In this document: positions 35,358 through 44,226 of the stretch, piece by piece | How positions within the stretch are numbered: the first letter of the stretch is position 1 | Layout of the letters: the number at the start of each line of letters is the position of its first letter | Assembly: GCF_022968825.1 (NCBI RefSeq) | Contig: NZ_JALHKS010000001.1 | Location: 310,001-374,000 of the forward strand | Origin: Chryseobacterium salipaludis | Lineage (GTDB): Bacteria > Bacteroidota > Bacteroidia > Flavobacteriales > Weeksellaceae | Reading direction: 5' to 3' | Length of the DNA: 64,000 nucleotides | Program-made: the position numbers and the translations under genes | Notes under the pieces: model-generated | Database searches by the model: none | Seen by the model: the letters and a program-made list of their open reading frames with translations, nothing else | Told to the model about the DNA's origin: nothing

Positions 35358-36122
35358 CTAAAACGGAAGCAATTCGCCGTCCTGCCGGAGTATCATTTTC
35401 CCATTGAGATACACGATCAGCGATACTGCTGCACTACCGGCTTCCCGAAGATATGCACGATAGATCTCATACTTGTATCTGCCGTTTGTGAAGATGAAGA
35501 CGTGGTTGCCACCTGAGCCCTGCATATCTACAGTGCCGTTATTAATTGTAAGATCCGGTCTTGCACTTGTGGCTTTTTCTTTTTTCCAGGAGGCGTACCG
35601 ATAGAAGCCATTTGAAATTTCATCAATTCTGATTCGGTAGGTTTTTGTCGTTACTAAATAAACAGGTTCCTTGTACTCCCGTAACGAAGGATGAAGAGCG
35701 GCTTTATCAGCCCGTATCAACTGTGATTTTTTTCGCTGCTCAGCGGAGGAACTGTAGTTGATGGCACGGATAAATTTTGCCGAATCATCTAACCAAAGGA
35801 GGCCGTCATTCAGCATGATTCCACGCCAGCCCCTGGCGGACCAGTTGTCAGCGCCGGAGTTTGCAATGATGGCAAGAAGCTCTTCGTCAAATACTTCATC
35901 AAAGTGCGCCAGCATTTCTATTTTCGACTTTATATCAGGAACAGGCGTTTGCCTCTTAAGCGGATACTGTATGTGGTTCGCTATCTGCGTGCGATCTGCT
36001 TTTTTAAATAAATCTGTTATAATCTGAATATTACGCTGCTGTTCTGGCCGCAAATCCTGACCCGAGAATAGCAGTGCAGCACACACCAGAAGCCCACTGA
36101 AGATCGTTTTTATTCCGGTCAT
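35358..36122 (-). CDS. Secreted protein of unknown function
   Basis: 254 residues from the ATG at 36122 (MTGIKTIFSGLLVCAALLFSG), which gives a signal peptide; the frame extends upstream into the DCC gene without resemblance to anything. The mature part is mixed alpha/beta, with an N-terminal helical half (RNIQIITDLFKKADRTQIANHIQYP) and a beta-rich C-terminal half (HVFIFTNGRYKYEIYR). I recognise no family. It begins 25 bp after the DCC stop and probably shares its operon. Confidence 0.6.
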   Translation of the reverse strand: MTGIKTIFSGLLVCAALLFSGQDLRPEQQRNIQIITDLFKKADRTQIANHIQYPLKRQTPVPDIKSKIEMLAHFDEVFDEELLAIIANSGADNWSARGWRGIMLNDGLLWLDDSAKFIRAINYSSSAEQRKKSQLIRADKAALHPSLREYKEPVYLVTTKTYRIRIDEISNGFYRYASWKKEKATSARPDLTINNGTVDMQGSGGNHVFIFTNGRYKYEIYRAYLREAGSAAVSLIVYLNGKMILRQDGELLPF

Positions 36123-36147
36123 TGAAAGCTCTAAAATGTGAGACCCA

Positions 36148-36555
36148 TCAGGCAATAAACTTTTTTCGCTCTTCAGGTGTCGGAATTTCGCAAGCACCGG
36201 TTCCGATTTTTTTACGGTTAGCAGCGACACGGTCATACATAAAATCAGTAATAAATGTAGGCAGATAGCGCAGGTAAGAAATCAGCTTATATTTTCCGCC
36301 GAGCACTTCCGCAATTTTGAAAACCGCATGAGATTTTTGCAGATAATATTTGCCCGGCTTCCAAAGGTATAAAGTATCCAGATCATGCAGTTTGCGGCCG
36401 CGTTCACTTAGAAACTTTTGTCCAAAGTCAGATTGCAGCGAAGCAAAAAGAAAACGGTCGGAAACATCGCGCTTCAGGATCCAGTGTACCCAGAAATTGC
36501 AGAAACCGCACTCACCGTCATAAAAAACATAAAATTTTTCGTCCTGTATTGTCAT
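36148..36555 (-). CDS. DCC-type thiol-disulfide oxidoreductase (DUF393)
   Basis: 135 residues. Family motif VFYDGECGFCNFWVHWIL near the N-terminus with the C-x-x-C redox pair (CGFC, C16 and C19), plus the following FLFASLQSDFGQ. DUF393 proteins are thioredoxin-like and usually cytoplasmic; the substrate is unknown. The ATG overlaps the stop of the haem-binding gene (ATGA), indicating translational coupling and possibly a shared redox role. Confidence 0.9.
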   Translation of the reverse strand: MTIQDEKFYVFYDGECGFCNFWVHWILKRDVSDRFLFASLQSDFGQKFLSERGRKLHDLDTLYLWKPGKYYLQKSHAVFKIAEVLGGKYKLISYLRYLPTFITDFMYDRVAANRKKIGTGACEIPTPEERKKFIA

Positions 36556-37055
36556 GGTTGTCCAATTTTAAAATCCGACGGCTCTGCAGTGAACGGTGGT
36601 TCGCCCACTATCTTTAGATCTTGGGCCACTTTGCGAAAATAGGCACTGAGTTGCTGCCGATCCTGCGCCGAAAGATTTGCTTCCCCATGCGCGAGCAAAT
36701 ACGAGTCCAAAGGCATGTCGCCCTGCTCCACCATCTCCGCCGCTTCCTCGAGTTTTTTAAGTTGACGTTCATAATCGTATGTAGCGAAGGTGGAAAAGTT
36801 CAGTTCCTTTCGTCCTTCCCGAATATGGTTCTGCACAAACCAACCCAGCGGTTGAATTCGTGCATAAGCGGGGTATTTTGTTTCATTGCTGTGGCAGTCA
36901 TAGCAGCTGCTGCGGATTTTTTCAGCAATGGGCGCAGGTGTTTGTTTGATGGAAAGAAAATCAAGTTGGGGCGTGGCAGCCGGAATTTCGCGGTCAATCG
37001 GAAAAAACTGCAGAAATATAAAGATGATAATCAGTGCAATAATGATTTTTTTCAT
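36552..37055 (-). CDS. Haem-binding domain protein (single CxxCH)
   Basis: 167 residues. N-terminal membrane anchor or uncleaved signal (MKKIIIALIIIFIFLQFFPI), then a haem-binding domain with CYDCHSNETKYPAYARIQP (CxxCH near 51-55), as in the Bacteroidota haem_bd family, and PLGWFVQNHIREGRKELNFS. It is exported and attached to the outer face of the inner membrane, likely an electron carrier or haem sensor. First gene of the three-gene unit with the DCC and unknown genes. Confidence 0.88.
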   Translation of the reverse strand: MKKIIIALIIIFIFLQFFPIDREIPAATPQLDFLSIKQTPAPIAEKIRSSCYDCHSNETKYPAYARIQPLGWFVQNHIREGRKELNFSTFATYDYERQLKKLEEAAEMVEQGDMPLDSYLLAHGEANLSAQDRQQLSAYFRKVAQDLKIVGEPPFTAEPSDFKIGQP

Positions 37056-37166
37056 AGGACTAACTTTGCTATTGTGAATGTAATGCTTTATCTTTAAACC
37101 ATCAACATCTGTAACGGTTATAGATTTTATTAATCGGTTTTTATTTTTTGATTGATGAAAACTTTA

Positions 37167-37174
37167 TATCTTTG
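37167..37174 (+). promoter_or_regulatory. -7 promoter element of the peroxiredoxin operon
   Basis: TATCTTTG, 27 nt before the ATG at 37202, within strongly AT-rich DNA. A TTG at 37148-37150 is 16 nt upstream, shorter than the ideal 19. Confidence 0.65.
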
Positions 37175-37201
37175 CATTATAATTTTAAAACCATAAAAAA
37201 T

Positions 37202-37837
37202 ATGTCACTAGTAGGAAAAAAATTCCCGAACAGCACAATCGATGCCATGTCTGAAATGGGCGATGACTTAAGAATCAACGTACTTGAAGAAGCTACCAAA
37301 AACCAGAGCAAAGTTCTTCTTTTCTGGTATCCAAAAGACTTTACTTTTGTATGCCCGACAGAACTTCACGCATTCCAGGAGGCACTGGGTGAGTTTGAAA
37401 AAAGAAACACAAAGGTAATTGGCGCTTCCTGCGATACCAACGAAGTACACTTCGCATGGCTGAATACCCCGAAAGACAATGGCGGTATCGAAGGCGTTAC
37501 GTACCCGATCCTGGCAGATACACACCGTCAGCTGGCGAACCAACTGGGAATTGTGGATCAGGATTTTGATTATGATGAAGAAGGAAATGAGACCTGCACC
37601 GGCTCCAACGTTACCTACCGCGCTACTTACCTGATTGATGAAGAAGGCAAAGTATTCCATGAATCTGTAAATGATATGCCACTGGGCCGTAATGTAAAAG
37701 AATTCTTGAGAATGATTGATGCCTACGCTCACGTACAAAAACACGGCGAAGTGTGCCCGGCCAACTGGGAAGAAGGAAAAGATGCGATGCAGGCCAACAG
37801 AAAATCTACAGCAGAATATCTGGCTCAACAAAAATAA
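37202..37837 (+). CDS. ahpC: 2-Cys peroxiredoxin (AhpC/Prx1 type)
   Basis: 211 residues from the ATG at 37202 (MSLVGKKFPNSTIDAMSE); upstream codons cross the promoter. Peroxidatic Cys51 in FTFVCPTELHAF and resolving Cys185 in HGEVCPANWEEG. Reduces hydrogen peroxide and alkyl hydroperoxides. No AhpF reductase is adjacent; instead a thioredoxin gene follows 12 bp later, likely its electron donor. Confidence 0.95.
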   Translation: MSLVGKKFPNSTIDAMSEMGDDLRINVLEEATKNQSKVLLFWYPKDFTFVCPTELHAFQEALGEFEKRNTKVIGASCDTNEVHFAWLNTPKDNGGIEGVTYPILADTHRQLANQLGIVDQDFDYDEEGNETCTGSNVTYRATYLIDEEGKVFHESVNDMPLGRNVKEFLRMIDAYAHVQKHGEVCPANWEEGKDAMQANRKSTAEYLAQQK

Positions 37838-37849
37838 AAACCGAAAATT

Positions 37850-38158
37850 ATGTACACAGAATTAGCAGAAGACAACCTGCAGCAGTTGGTTGCAGATCAT
37901 GACAAAGTCGTGGTGCAGTACGGTGCTACTTGGTGCGGTAACTGCAGAATTATGAAGCCGAAGTTCAAGAAACTGGCTTCTGAAAACGAGGACATCCCTT
38001 TCCTGTACGTGGATGCCGAGAAATATCCGGAAAGCCGCAAACTAGCAACCGTGGATAACCTGCCAACGTTTGCAATTTTCCAGAATGGTGAACTTGTGAA
38101 CCAGGTACAGAGCAATCAGGCAGAAAGCCTCACGAACCTTTTTAACGAATTTAAGTAA
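37850..38158 (+). CDS. Thioredoxin family protein (CGNC active site)
   Basis: 102 residues, no signal peptide, so cytoplasmic. Active site YGATWCGNCRIMKPKF (C29, C32) and cis-Pro in VDNLPTFAIF (~74). The Asn in CGNC in place of the classic CGPC alters redox potential in studied thioredoxins; here it is a conserved-looking variant. It sits between the peroxiredoxin and DUF6952 and probably reduces the peroxiredoxin. The stop overlaps the next start (TAATG). Confidence 0.92.
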   Translation: MYTELAEDNLQQLVADHDKVVVQYGATWCGNCRIMKPKFKKLASENEDIPFLYVDAEKYPESRKLATVDNLPTFAIFQNGELVNQVQSNQAESLTNLFNEFK

Positions 38159-38406
38159 TGAAGCTTCCGATTATCAGACAATTTTATCAGAACCAGTCTG
38201 CGGAGAACCTGGAGAAAACCCTGGAAGTCCTGGAGTCTTTCTCGGAGTTTCGAGGCACGACTGAAGAGGATCTGAACGTTACAGGCGAGCTGATTACCAA
38301 CATTTGCGGCGCGCTGGAGGTGCATGCAAAAGTGGCCGAAGGAATGGCCGAGCGTGATGCGCTTAATTCCTTTGCACAAAAGGTATTGGGGTCGATTGAC
38401 CGGTAA
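38158..38406 (+). CDS. DUF6952 family small protein
   Basis: 82 residues, helical and acidic, with a single Cys in ITNICGALEVHAKVAEGM. I recognise it as the short family found next to peroxiredoxin and thioredoxin genes in Flavobacteriia (DUF6952); function unknown. It shares one base with the thioredoxin stop, so its output is coupled to the antioxidant pair. Likely an accessory or regulator of the peroxide-reducing pair (inference). Confidence 0.8.
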   Translation: MKLPIIRQFYQNQSAENLEKTLEVLESFSEFRGTTEEDLNVTGELITNICGALEVHAKVAEGMAERDALNSFAQKVLGSIDR

Positions 38407-38428
38407 ATTACCGGAATTAGTATAAAAG

Positions 38429-38460
38429 AAAAGCAGCGGAAATTTTCCGCTGCTTTTTTT
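38429..38460 (+). terminator. Terminator of the peroxiredoxin operon
   Basis: Stem AAAAGCAGCGGAAA / TTTCCGCTGCTTTT, tight loop, then a long T run. Confidence 0.9.
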
Positions 38461-38463
38461 CTG

Positions 38464-38910
38464 TTAATGTTTATATTTCTTCTGGCCTTTCTTGTACTTT
38501 TTATCATTGTACTTGTAGCCGTTGTCATTGTATTTGTACTGTTTGTACTTCTTTTTTTGCTGGCCTTTGGCATAGTCTTTAGCGCTGCCGCCATAAATCT
38601 TTTTTGCTTGTCCCGGCGGTAAGTTCCGTGCATTTCTGTTCGGATAATATACCGTGGACTGATTGCCGCGCGTAATCACACCTGGGCGTCCATAGACATC
38701 TCCTCTCCGGATGACACGTCCGTTCTGGTACACATTCCCATTACGGTCACGATATACTTCTCCGCGGTTATATACATTGCCGTCGCCGGCGCGATAAACA
38801 GTTCCATTAGAAGGATAATTATTTCTATCACTTACGCCGGGATTTGCGGAACATGAGGCTAGGCTTAGTGCCAATCCTGCGCCGGCGATGAGGTTAAATA
38901 CTTTTTTCAT
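38464..38910 (-). CDS. Repetitive Tyr/Lys-rich lipoprotein
   Basis: 148 residues. Lipoprotein signal ending LASC (C20). The middle has a repeated RGEVYRDRNGNVYQNGRV-type pattern (GNVY, GDVYG), and the end is extremely rich in Lys and Tyr (KKKYKQYKYND, KKYKKGQKKYKH). No enzyme motif. It resembles surface-exposed lipoproteins of unknown role in this order; the basic tail may bind anionic polymers such as LPS or nucleic acid (inference). Confidence 0.75.
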   Translation of the reverse strand: MKKVFNLIAGAGLALSLASCSANPGVSDRNNYPSNGTVYRAGDGNVYNRGEVYRDRNGNVYQNGRVIRRGDVYGRPGVITRGNQSTVYYPNRNARNLPPGQAKKIYGGSAKDYAKGQQKKKYKQYKYNDNGYKYNDKKYKKGQKKYKH

Positions 38911-38982
38911 TTCTACAATTTAAACAATTGCTCTTATAGTTCAATCTTAATGCCAAACAGTCGTTTAAATTGAACACAATAT

Positions 38983-39010
38983 AATGCCCGCCATAAAAAC
39001 AGCGGGCATT
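38983..39010 (-). terminator. Terminator after uvrA
   Basis: 9-bp perfect stem AATGCCCGC / GCGGGCATT, 10-nt loop, with an AT-rich but not purely T-rich downstream side on the minus strand. Confidence 0.7.
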
Positions 39011-39032
39011 TAAGCATTATTTTACAATGAAA

Positions 39033-41870
39033 TTATTTTGACGGCAGTTCTTTTTTAAGAAAGCGCGCCGTTAATGATTTGCGGGACCGCGCCACTTCTT
39101 CGGGTGTGCCTTTCGCAATGATTTCCCCACCATTCTTTCCACCTTCGGGACCTACATCGATGATATAATCTGCCAGCTTAATCACATCCATATTATGTTC
39201 AATAATAATAAAGGAGTTCCCCAAGTCCACCAGTTTATTAATCGCGTCCATTAAAACTTTCACATCTTCAAAGTGCAGTCCGGTGGTCGGCTCATCCAGA
39301 ATGTACAGCGTGTTTCCTGTTTGCCTTTTAGACAATTCGGTGGCCAGTTTAATGCGCTGCGCCTCACCGCCGCTCAGGGTAGTGGATTGCTGGCCAAGCG
39401 TAATATATCCCAAACCGACGTCCTGCAAGGTTTTCACTTTTGCATAAATCTTGGGAATCGGCTGGAAGAATTCGGTTGCTTCATCGTTGGTCATCTCCAA
39501 TACATCCGAAATAGATTTTCCTTTGTAGCGTACTTCCAGCGTTTCGCGATTGAACCGCTTTCCGTTACAGGTTTCGCAATGCACGTAAACATCGGGCAGG
39601 AAATTCATTTCAATGACTTTCAGCCCGCCGCCCTGACAGGTTTCGCAGCGTCCGCCCTTTACGTTAAATGAAAAACGCCCTGCTTTATACCCGCGGATTT
39701 TAGACTCCGGCAATTCCGCAAAAAGGTTACGAATATCGGTGAACATTCCGGTGTAGGTAGCCGGATTGGAGCGTGGCGTCCGTCCGATAGGCGTCTGGTC
39801 CACATCTACAATCTTGTCAATATTGTCGATGCCTTCAATCTTTTTATAAGGCAAAGGCTCCTGTACACTTCGGTAAAAATGACGGTTCAGAATGGGATAC
39901 AGCGTACCGTTAATCAACGAAGATTTTCCGCTTCCGCTGATGCCTGTTACCACCACCAGTTTTCCCAACGGGATTTCAAGTGTTACATTCTTCAGGTTAT
40001 TTCCCGTTGCACCTTTTAAGATTAAAGATTTACCGTTGCCTTTCCGTCTTTCAGCCGGCACTTCAATTTCCCGCTTTCCGGTTAAGTAATCTGCTGTAAT
40101 GGTATCAGCTTTCAGCAGGTCGGCCGGTTTGCCCTGCCAAAGCACTTCACCACCGAACTTTCCGGCGCGTGGGCCTACATCCAGGACTTCATCTGCCTCC
40201 AGAATCATATCCTTATCATGCTCCACGACCAGCACAGAATTTCCGATATCGCGCAGGTTTTTAAGCGAATTAATGAGCCGCTCATTATCGCGCTGATGCA
40301 AACCGATAGAAGGCTCATCCAGAATATAAAGCACATTAACGAGTTGCGATCCGATTTGCGTTGCCAAGCGAATGCGCTGCGATTCGCCACCGGACAACGT
40401 TCTGGTACTGCGGCTCAGGCTTAAATATTCCAATCCCACATCCAGCAAAAACTGCAATCGCGTGCGCAATTCTTTCAGGATTTCATGAGCGATGATTTTA
40501 TTTTTATTGCTAAAATGATCTTCAATTTCCACCAGCCATACCATAAAATCAGACAAAGACATCGCGCTTACTTCCGCAATATTTTTATCTGCTATTTTAA
40601 AACTCAAGCTCGAAGGCTGCAATCGTGTTCCCTTACATTCCGGGCAGTTTTCTTCAGTGGTGAAATGGCGTTCCAGCAACACCGCATCATAACTGTCTTT
40701 ATCATCAATCAGTTCGTTGATCATAGGCACCAGGCCATCAAAACTGATTTTAATTTTTTTATTTACACCGGCGTATTTCAGGTCTTTATTAAATTCTTTA
40801 TGACAACCGTTGTAGATATAATCCAACGCTTCTTTCGGAATATCCTTCATCGGAGTAGACAAAGACAAACCGAAGATTTCCAGAATATTCTTAATCTGGG
40901 AAAGAATCCATTTATTAGATTTAATATCCTCCAGCGGCAGTAAACCACCCTGATTAATGGACAGTTTGGGGTTCTCCACAAAATAATCCGTGTTCACCTT
41001 CTTCACCGTGCCCAAACCTTTGCAATAAAAACAGCTTCCTTTTGGAGAATTAAAAGAGAAAGTATTTGGCTCCGGAAGGGCCAAGGAATGACCGCTTTCC
41101 GCATCCATCAGATTTCGCGAAAAGTATTCGATATGGTCACTATCGAGCTTCTGAATGCCAATAATCCCATCGCCCATTTGCAGGGCAGTAGATAAGGATT
41201 TCTCCATGCGGCTCTCGGACGACGCTTCGCCGATAATCCAGCGGTCGATCACAATGTCGATATCGTGGGTTTTGTACCGGTCCAGTTTCAGATTGTATTC
41301 CAGTTCACGGATCTCTCCATCAATTCTTGCCTGGCCGTATCCTTTCTTGGCCATCTGCACAAAAAGCTCGTGGTAATGTCCCTTCCGCGACCGCACCACG
41401 GGCGCGAGCAGCATGACTTTTTCGTTTTTATAATTATTCTGAATAGCTTGCAGGATTTGCTCTTCCGTATAACTCACCAGTTTTTTACCGGAGGTTAAGG
41501 AATAGGCATCGGAAACACGGGCAAATAACAAGCGGAGAAAGTCATACAGTTCTGTAACCGTTCCCACGGTTGAGCGCGGATTTTTGCTGGTCGTTTTCTG
41601 TTCAATGGCGATCACCGGCGAGAGGCCGTCAATCTTATCGACATCCGGCCGTTCCAGACCACCGAGAAACTGCCTGGCGTAGGCAGAAAAGGTTTCAATG
41701 TAGCGGCGCTGGCCTTCCGCGAAAATGGTATCAAACGCCAGCGAGGATTTTCCACTCCCGGAAAGGCCGGTAATCACGACGAGTTCGTTGCGCGGAATCT
41801 TTACGTTTATGTTTTTAAGGTTGTGTTCACGGGCTCCGTAAACTTCTATATACTCTTTGGAATCTTTCAT
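39033..41870 (-). CDS. uvrA: Excinuclease ABC subunit A
   Basis: 945 residues, full length. Two ABC ATPase domains with [16 protein letters not shown] and [16 protein letters not shown], signature loops [12 protein letters not shown] and [12 protein letters not shown], and zinc modules ([36 protein letters not shown]). Damage-recognition subunit of nucleotide excision repair. A -7 box at 41907-41914 and a 7-bp hairpin in the 36-nt leader (41883-41903) precede it. Confidence 0.98.
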   Translation of the reverse strand: MKDSKEYIEVYGAREHNLKNINVKIPRNELVVITGLSGSGKSSLAFDTIFAEGQRRYIETFSAYARQFLGGLERPDVDKIDGLSPVIAIEQKTTSKNPRSTVGTVTELYDFLRLLFARVSDAYSLTSGKKLVSYTEEQILQAIQNNYKNEKVMLLAPVVRSRKGHYHELFVQMAKKGYGQARIDGEIRELEYNLKLDRYKTHDIDIVIDRWIIGEASSESRMEKSLSTALQMGDGIIGIQKLDSDHIEYFSRNLMDAESGHSLALPEPNTFSFNSPKGSCFYCKGLGTVKKVNTDYFVENPKLSINQGGLLPLEDIKSNKWILSQIKNILEIFGLSLSTPMKDIPKEALDYIYNGCHKEFNKDLKYAGVNKKIKISFDGLVPMINELIDDKDSYDAVLLERHFTTEENCPECKGTRLQPSSLSFKIADKNIAEVSAMSLSDFMVWLVEIEDHFSNKNKIIAHEILKELRTRLQFLLDVGLEYLSLSRSTRTLSGGESQRIRLATQIGSQLVNVLYILDEPSIGLHQRDNERLINSLKNLRDIGNSVLVVEHDKDMILEADEVLDVGPRAGKFGGEVLWQGKPADLLKADTITADYLTGKREIEVPAERRKGNGKSLILKGATGNNLKNVTLEIPLGKLVVVTGISGSGKSSLINGTLYPILNRHFYRSVQEPLPYKKIEGIDNIDKIVDVDQTPIGRTPRSNPATYTGMFTDIRNLFAELPESKIRGYKAGRFSFNVKGGRCETCQGGGLKVIEMNFLPDVYVHCETCNGKRFNRETLEVRYKGKSISDVLEMTNDEATEFFQPIPKIYAKVKTLQDVGLGYITLGQQSTTLSGGEAQRIKLATELSKRQTGNTLYILDEPTTGLHFEDVKVLMDAINKLVDLGNSFIIIEHNMDVIKLADYIIDVGPEGGKNGGEIIAKGTPEEVARSRKSLTARFLKKELPSK

Positions 41871-41882
41871 GTATTAAGTAGT

Positions 41883-41903
41883 CGCGAAAGCAATTTTTTC
41901 GCG
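41883..41903 (-). promoter_or_regulatory. Inverted repeat in the uvrA leader
   Basis: CGCGAAA (41883-41889) and TTTCGCG (41897-41903), 7-nt loop, located between the -7 box and the uvrA ATG. May be an operator or leader hairpin; no known LexA-box is recognised. Confidence 0.4.
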
Positions 41904-41906
41904 GTG

Positions 41907-41914
41907 CAAATTTA
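41907..41914 (-). promoter_or_regulatory. -7 promoter element of uvrA
   Basis: TAAATTTG on the minus strand, 36 nt before the uvrA ATG. Confidence 0.6.
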
Positions 41915-41981
41915 CGGATTTTTTAGCGCATTATAAATTAAGACAGGCATTTATGAAACTGCGGTATCTGCCGCGGCAGGC

Positions 41982-42048
41982 AGCGAATGACCAGCGGCTG
42001 AAGGGTTGCAAAATGTGTGCTAAGCCGGATCCGGTTTGCGGATTCGCT
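41982..42048. other. GC-rich, foldable intergenic segment
   Basis: Within the 258-bp gap upstream of uvrA. AGCGAAT (41982-41988) pairs with ATTCGCT (42042-42048) and encloses CGGCT / AGCCG; palindromes CTGCCGCGGCAG and CCGGATCCGG are nearby. The stretch contrasts with AT-rich surroundings and has no open frame of note. Could be a small RNA, a decayed repeat or chance. Confidence 0.3.
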
Positions 42049-42129
42049 CCAATACTTCATTAAACAGAAATACGATTAGTTATTCTATTTCAAAAAAATT
42101 AAAACTTAAAAACAGATACGAGTGAAATT

Positions 42130-42549
42130 TTATAGAGATATAGGCAAACGTACTACATCAACCACAGGAATGCCAGCCTTATTACGTGCAGGTTCCCACC
42201 GAATATGATCGGTTACCTGGTGTGCCGCTTTTTTTATAGTATTATTTAATGCTTCGTCTGGAGCATAAACAGATATATTCTGAACCTCCCCTTCAGGTGA
42301 TATTTTTAGGATTAAAGTAGCTTTGTACTTTGGTACAACTTTATGATCAAAAGAGATATTCTCTTTTACTTTTGTCACAAAAGTTTTGTTACCGCCCGGA
42401 TATGCAGCCGGATGAAGCATCACCGGTGGCGCAGGAACATCAGGAGCCGACGGGCGAGACTGTTCGAATTTTTGCTGAACGGTACCAGAATTTTGAGCTG
42501 CGCAAATCGCGGTGAAACTGATGCATATCAATAAGATAACCCTGCTCAT
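42130..42549 (-). CDS. Secreted protein with TonB C-terminal-like domain
   Basis: 139 residues from the ATG at 42549 (MSRVILLICISFTAICAAQ), a signal peptide; a -7-like TATCTTTA (42575-42568) just before the upstream ATG at 42567 favours the inner start. After a Pro-rich stretch (SAPDVPAPPVMLHPAAYPGG), the C-terminal ~75 residues (YKATLILKISPEGEVQNISVY ... VVDVVRLPI) match a TonB-C-type domain. It lacks the usual membrane anchor with a proton-driven partner, so it may be a periplasmic accessory rather than an energy transducer. Confidence 0.75.
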   Translation of the reverse strand: MSRVILLICISFTAICAAQNSGTVQQKFEQSRPSAPDVPAPPVMLHPAAYPGGNKTFVTKVKENISFDHKVVPKYKATLILKISPEGEVQNISVYAPDEALNNTIKKAAHQVTDHIRWEPARNKAGIPVVDVVRLPISL

Positions 42550-42620
42550 AATTAAATCTTTAATCATTAAAGATAGTTGATAAAAACATCATCTGCTACC
42601 TCTTTCTTGGAAAAAATAAA

Positions 42621-42642
42621 AAGCAAACCTTTCAGCTTGCTT
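42621..42642 (-). terminator. Weak terminator after hemN
   Basis: AAGCAA / TTGCTT hairpin 8 bp past the hemN stop, with an A-rich plus strand upstream (T-rich on the minus transcript). The stem has only 6 bp. Confidence 0.5.
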
Positions 42643-42649
42643 CTACATA

Positions 42650-44008
42650 TTAAATCGTCATCGAAAAAATCCGGGTTTCCGGTTTGTTGCGCATCATTCG
42701 TAAATCGAAGGTCATGGCTACATTCCGCGTGAAAGCACGCCCCTTTTCAGTTATTTTAATAGTATTCTCACCGATCTCAACCAGGCCGTCTTTTTCCATT
42801 TCTTTCAGTGCGCCCAATGCTTGCTCCAGTTCCGGGAAGCTCGTTTGCAAATCCCAGGAAGTTTCCAGGCGGCACATCAGGTTCAGGATATGCTTACGGA
42901 TGACCAAATCCTCATCACTCAAAATATGACCGCGAACCACCGGAATGATCCCCTGCTCCACCATTTCCTGATATTTTTCCACGCTTTTCTCGTTCTGTGC
43001 GAAAGCGTACCAAGAATCTGAAATCGAGGACATTCCCAAACCAACCATCAACTGTGTTTTCCCGGAGGAATAGCCCATAAAATTCCGGTGAATATCGCCT
43101 GATAGCATCGCCTGGTATAAATCGTCGTGTTCCAGCGCAAAGTGATCCATCCCTACTTCGCGGTAACCGAGTTCTTCCAGCAACCGTTTGCCGTTTTCAT
43201 ACAGTTTTCGTTTTTCTTCGCCGCTCGGCAAATCATTTTCATCAAAACCGCGCTGGCCCACACCCTTGATCCAGGGCACGTGTGCATAGGAATAGAAAGC
43301 AAGACGATCGGGTTTTAGTTCCAGGGTTTTACGAATGGTGTATTCCATTTTTTCCCAGGTATGGAAAGGCAGCCCGAAGACCAGGTCATGAGAAATGCCG
43401 CGATAACCGATTTCACGCGCCCACTCCGTTACATTTTTCACATTTTCGAAAGGCTGGATGCGGTTAATGGCTTTTTGTACTTTCGGGTCGTAATCCTGTA
43501 CGCCAAAACTGCAGCGGCGGAAACCTAAATCATACAAAGTCTGTAAATGCTCGCGCGTCGTATTATTCGGATGGCCTTCGAAAGAAAATTCAGGATTTTC
43601 TGCAATTTCCGCTTTAGCAAAAATTCCTTCTAGCATTCGTTTCAGATTTGCCGGCGAGAAGAATGTCGGTGTTCCCCCACCCAAATGCAGTTCTTTGATT
43701 TTAGGACGACGACCAAACAGTTCGACATACAAATCCCATTCTTTCAAAACCGTATCGATGTAAGGTGTTTCCACCGAATGCTGCTTGGTAATCCGCTTAT
43801 GGCAGGCACAGAAGGTACACAGCGCTTCGCAAAACGGCAGGTGAATATAAATGGAGATTCCTTCTTCGTCATTAGTTTCATTGAAGGTCCGAAGTACGGA
43901 TTCCTTCCAAAGTTCCGGCGTGAAACCGGCATCATCCCAGTAAGGAACCGTTGGATACGAGGTATATCTTGGCCCGGGAATATTATATTTATCAATTAAA
44001 GATTGCAT
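42650..44008 (-). CDS. hemN: Oxygen-independent coproporphyrinogen III dehydrogenase
   Basis: 452 residues from the ATG at 44008 (MQSLIDKYNIPGPRYTSYPT), the conserved HemN N-terminus; a TTG upstream is not needed. Radical-SAM cluster motif CEALCTFCACHKR (CxxxCxxC), LHLGGGTPTFF, and the HemN C-terminal domain including LGMSSISDSWYAF and RGHILSDEDLVIRKHIL. It decarboxylates coproporphyrinogen III for haem synthesis without oxygen. -7 box at 44037-44044. Confidence 0.95.
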   Translation of the reverse strand: MQSLIDKYNIPGPRYTSYPTVPYWDDAGFTPELWKESVLRTFNETNDEEGISIYIHLPFCEALCTFCACHKRITKQHSVETPYIDTVLKEWDLYVELFGRRPKIKELHLGGGTPTFFSPANLKRMLEGIFAKAEIAENPEFSFEGHPNNTTREHLQTLYDLGFRRCSFGVQDYDPKVQKAINRIQPFENVKNVTEWAREIGYRGISHDLVFGLPFHTWEKMEYTIRKTLELKPDRLAFYSYAHVPWIKGVGQRGFDENDLPSGEEKRKLYENGKRLLEELGYREVGMDHFALEHDDLYQAMLSGDIHRNFMGYSSGKTQLMVGLGMSSISDSWYAFAQNEKSVEKYQEMVEQGIIPVVRGHILSDEDLVIRKHILNLMCRLETSWDLQTSFPELEQALGALKEMEKDGLVEIGENTIKITEKGRAFTRNVAMTFDLRMMRNKPETRIFSMTI

Positions 44009-44036
44009 GTGCTCACTTGATTTAAGGTACAAGTGG

Positions 44037-44044
44037 CAAAATTA
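44037..44044 (-). promoter_or_regulatory. -7 promoter element of hemN
   Basis: TAATTTTG on the minus strand, 28 nt before the hemN ATG. Confidence 0.6.
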
Positions 44045-44177
44045 CGAAATTAGAAACCGGCAGCCCAGCAACGGCACCTGACATATTATTGCTTTTGACA
44101 AATACCGCTATAGACAGAAACCAATAGCACATGGACTTCTTAAAGTACAATCGTTCGTGTTTCAATTTCACTTTTAC

Positions 44178-44185
44178 TAATTTTG
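44178..44185 (+). promoter_or_regulatory. -7 promoter element of the ClC gene
   Basis: TAATTTTG, 41 nt before the ATG at 44227. Confidence 0.55.
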
Positions 44186-44226
44186 CACCACTTTAATTAA
44201 AAATACGATAACAGCCTGTGCGCCAA

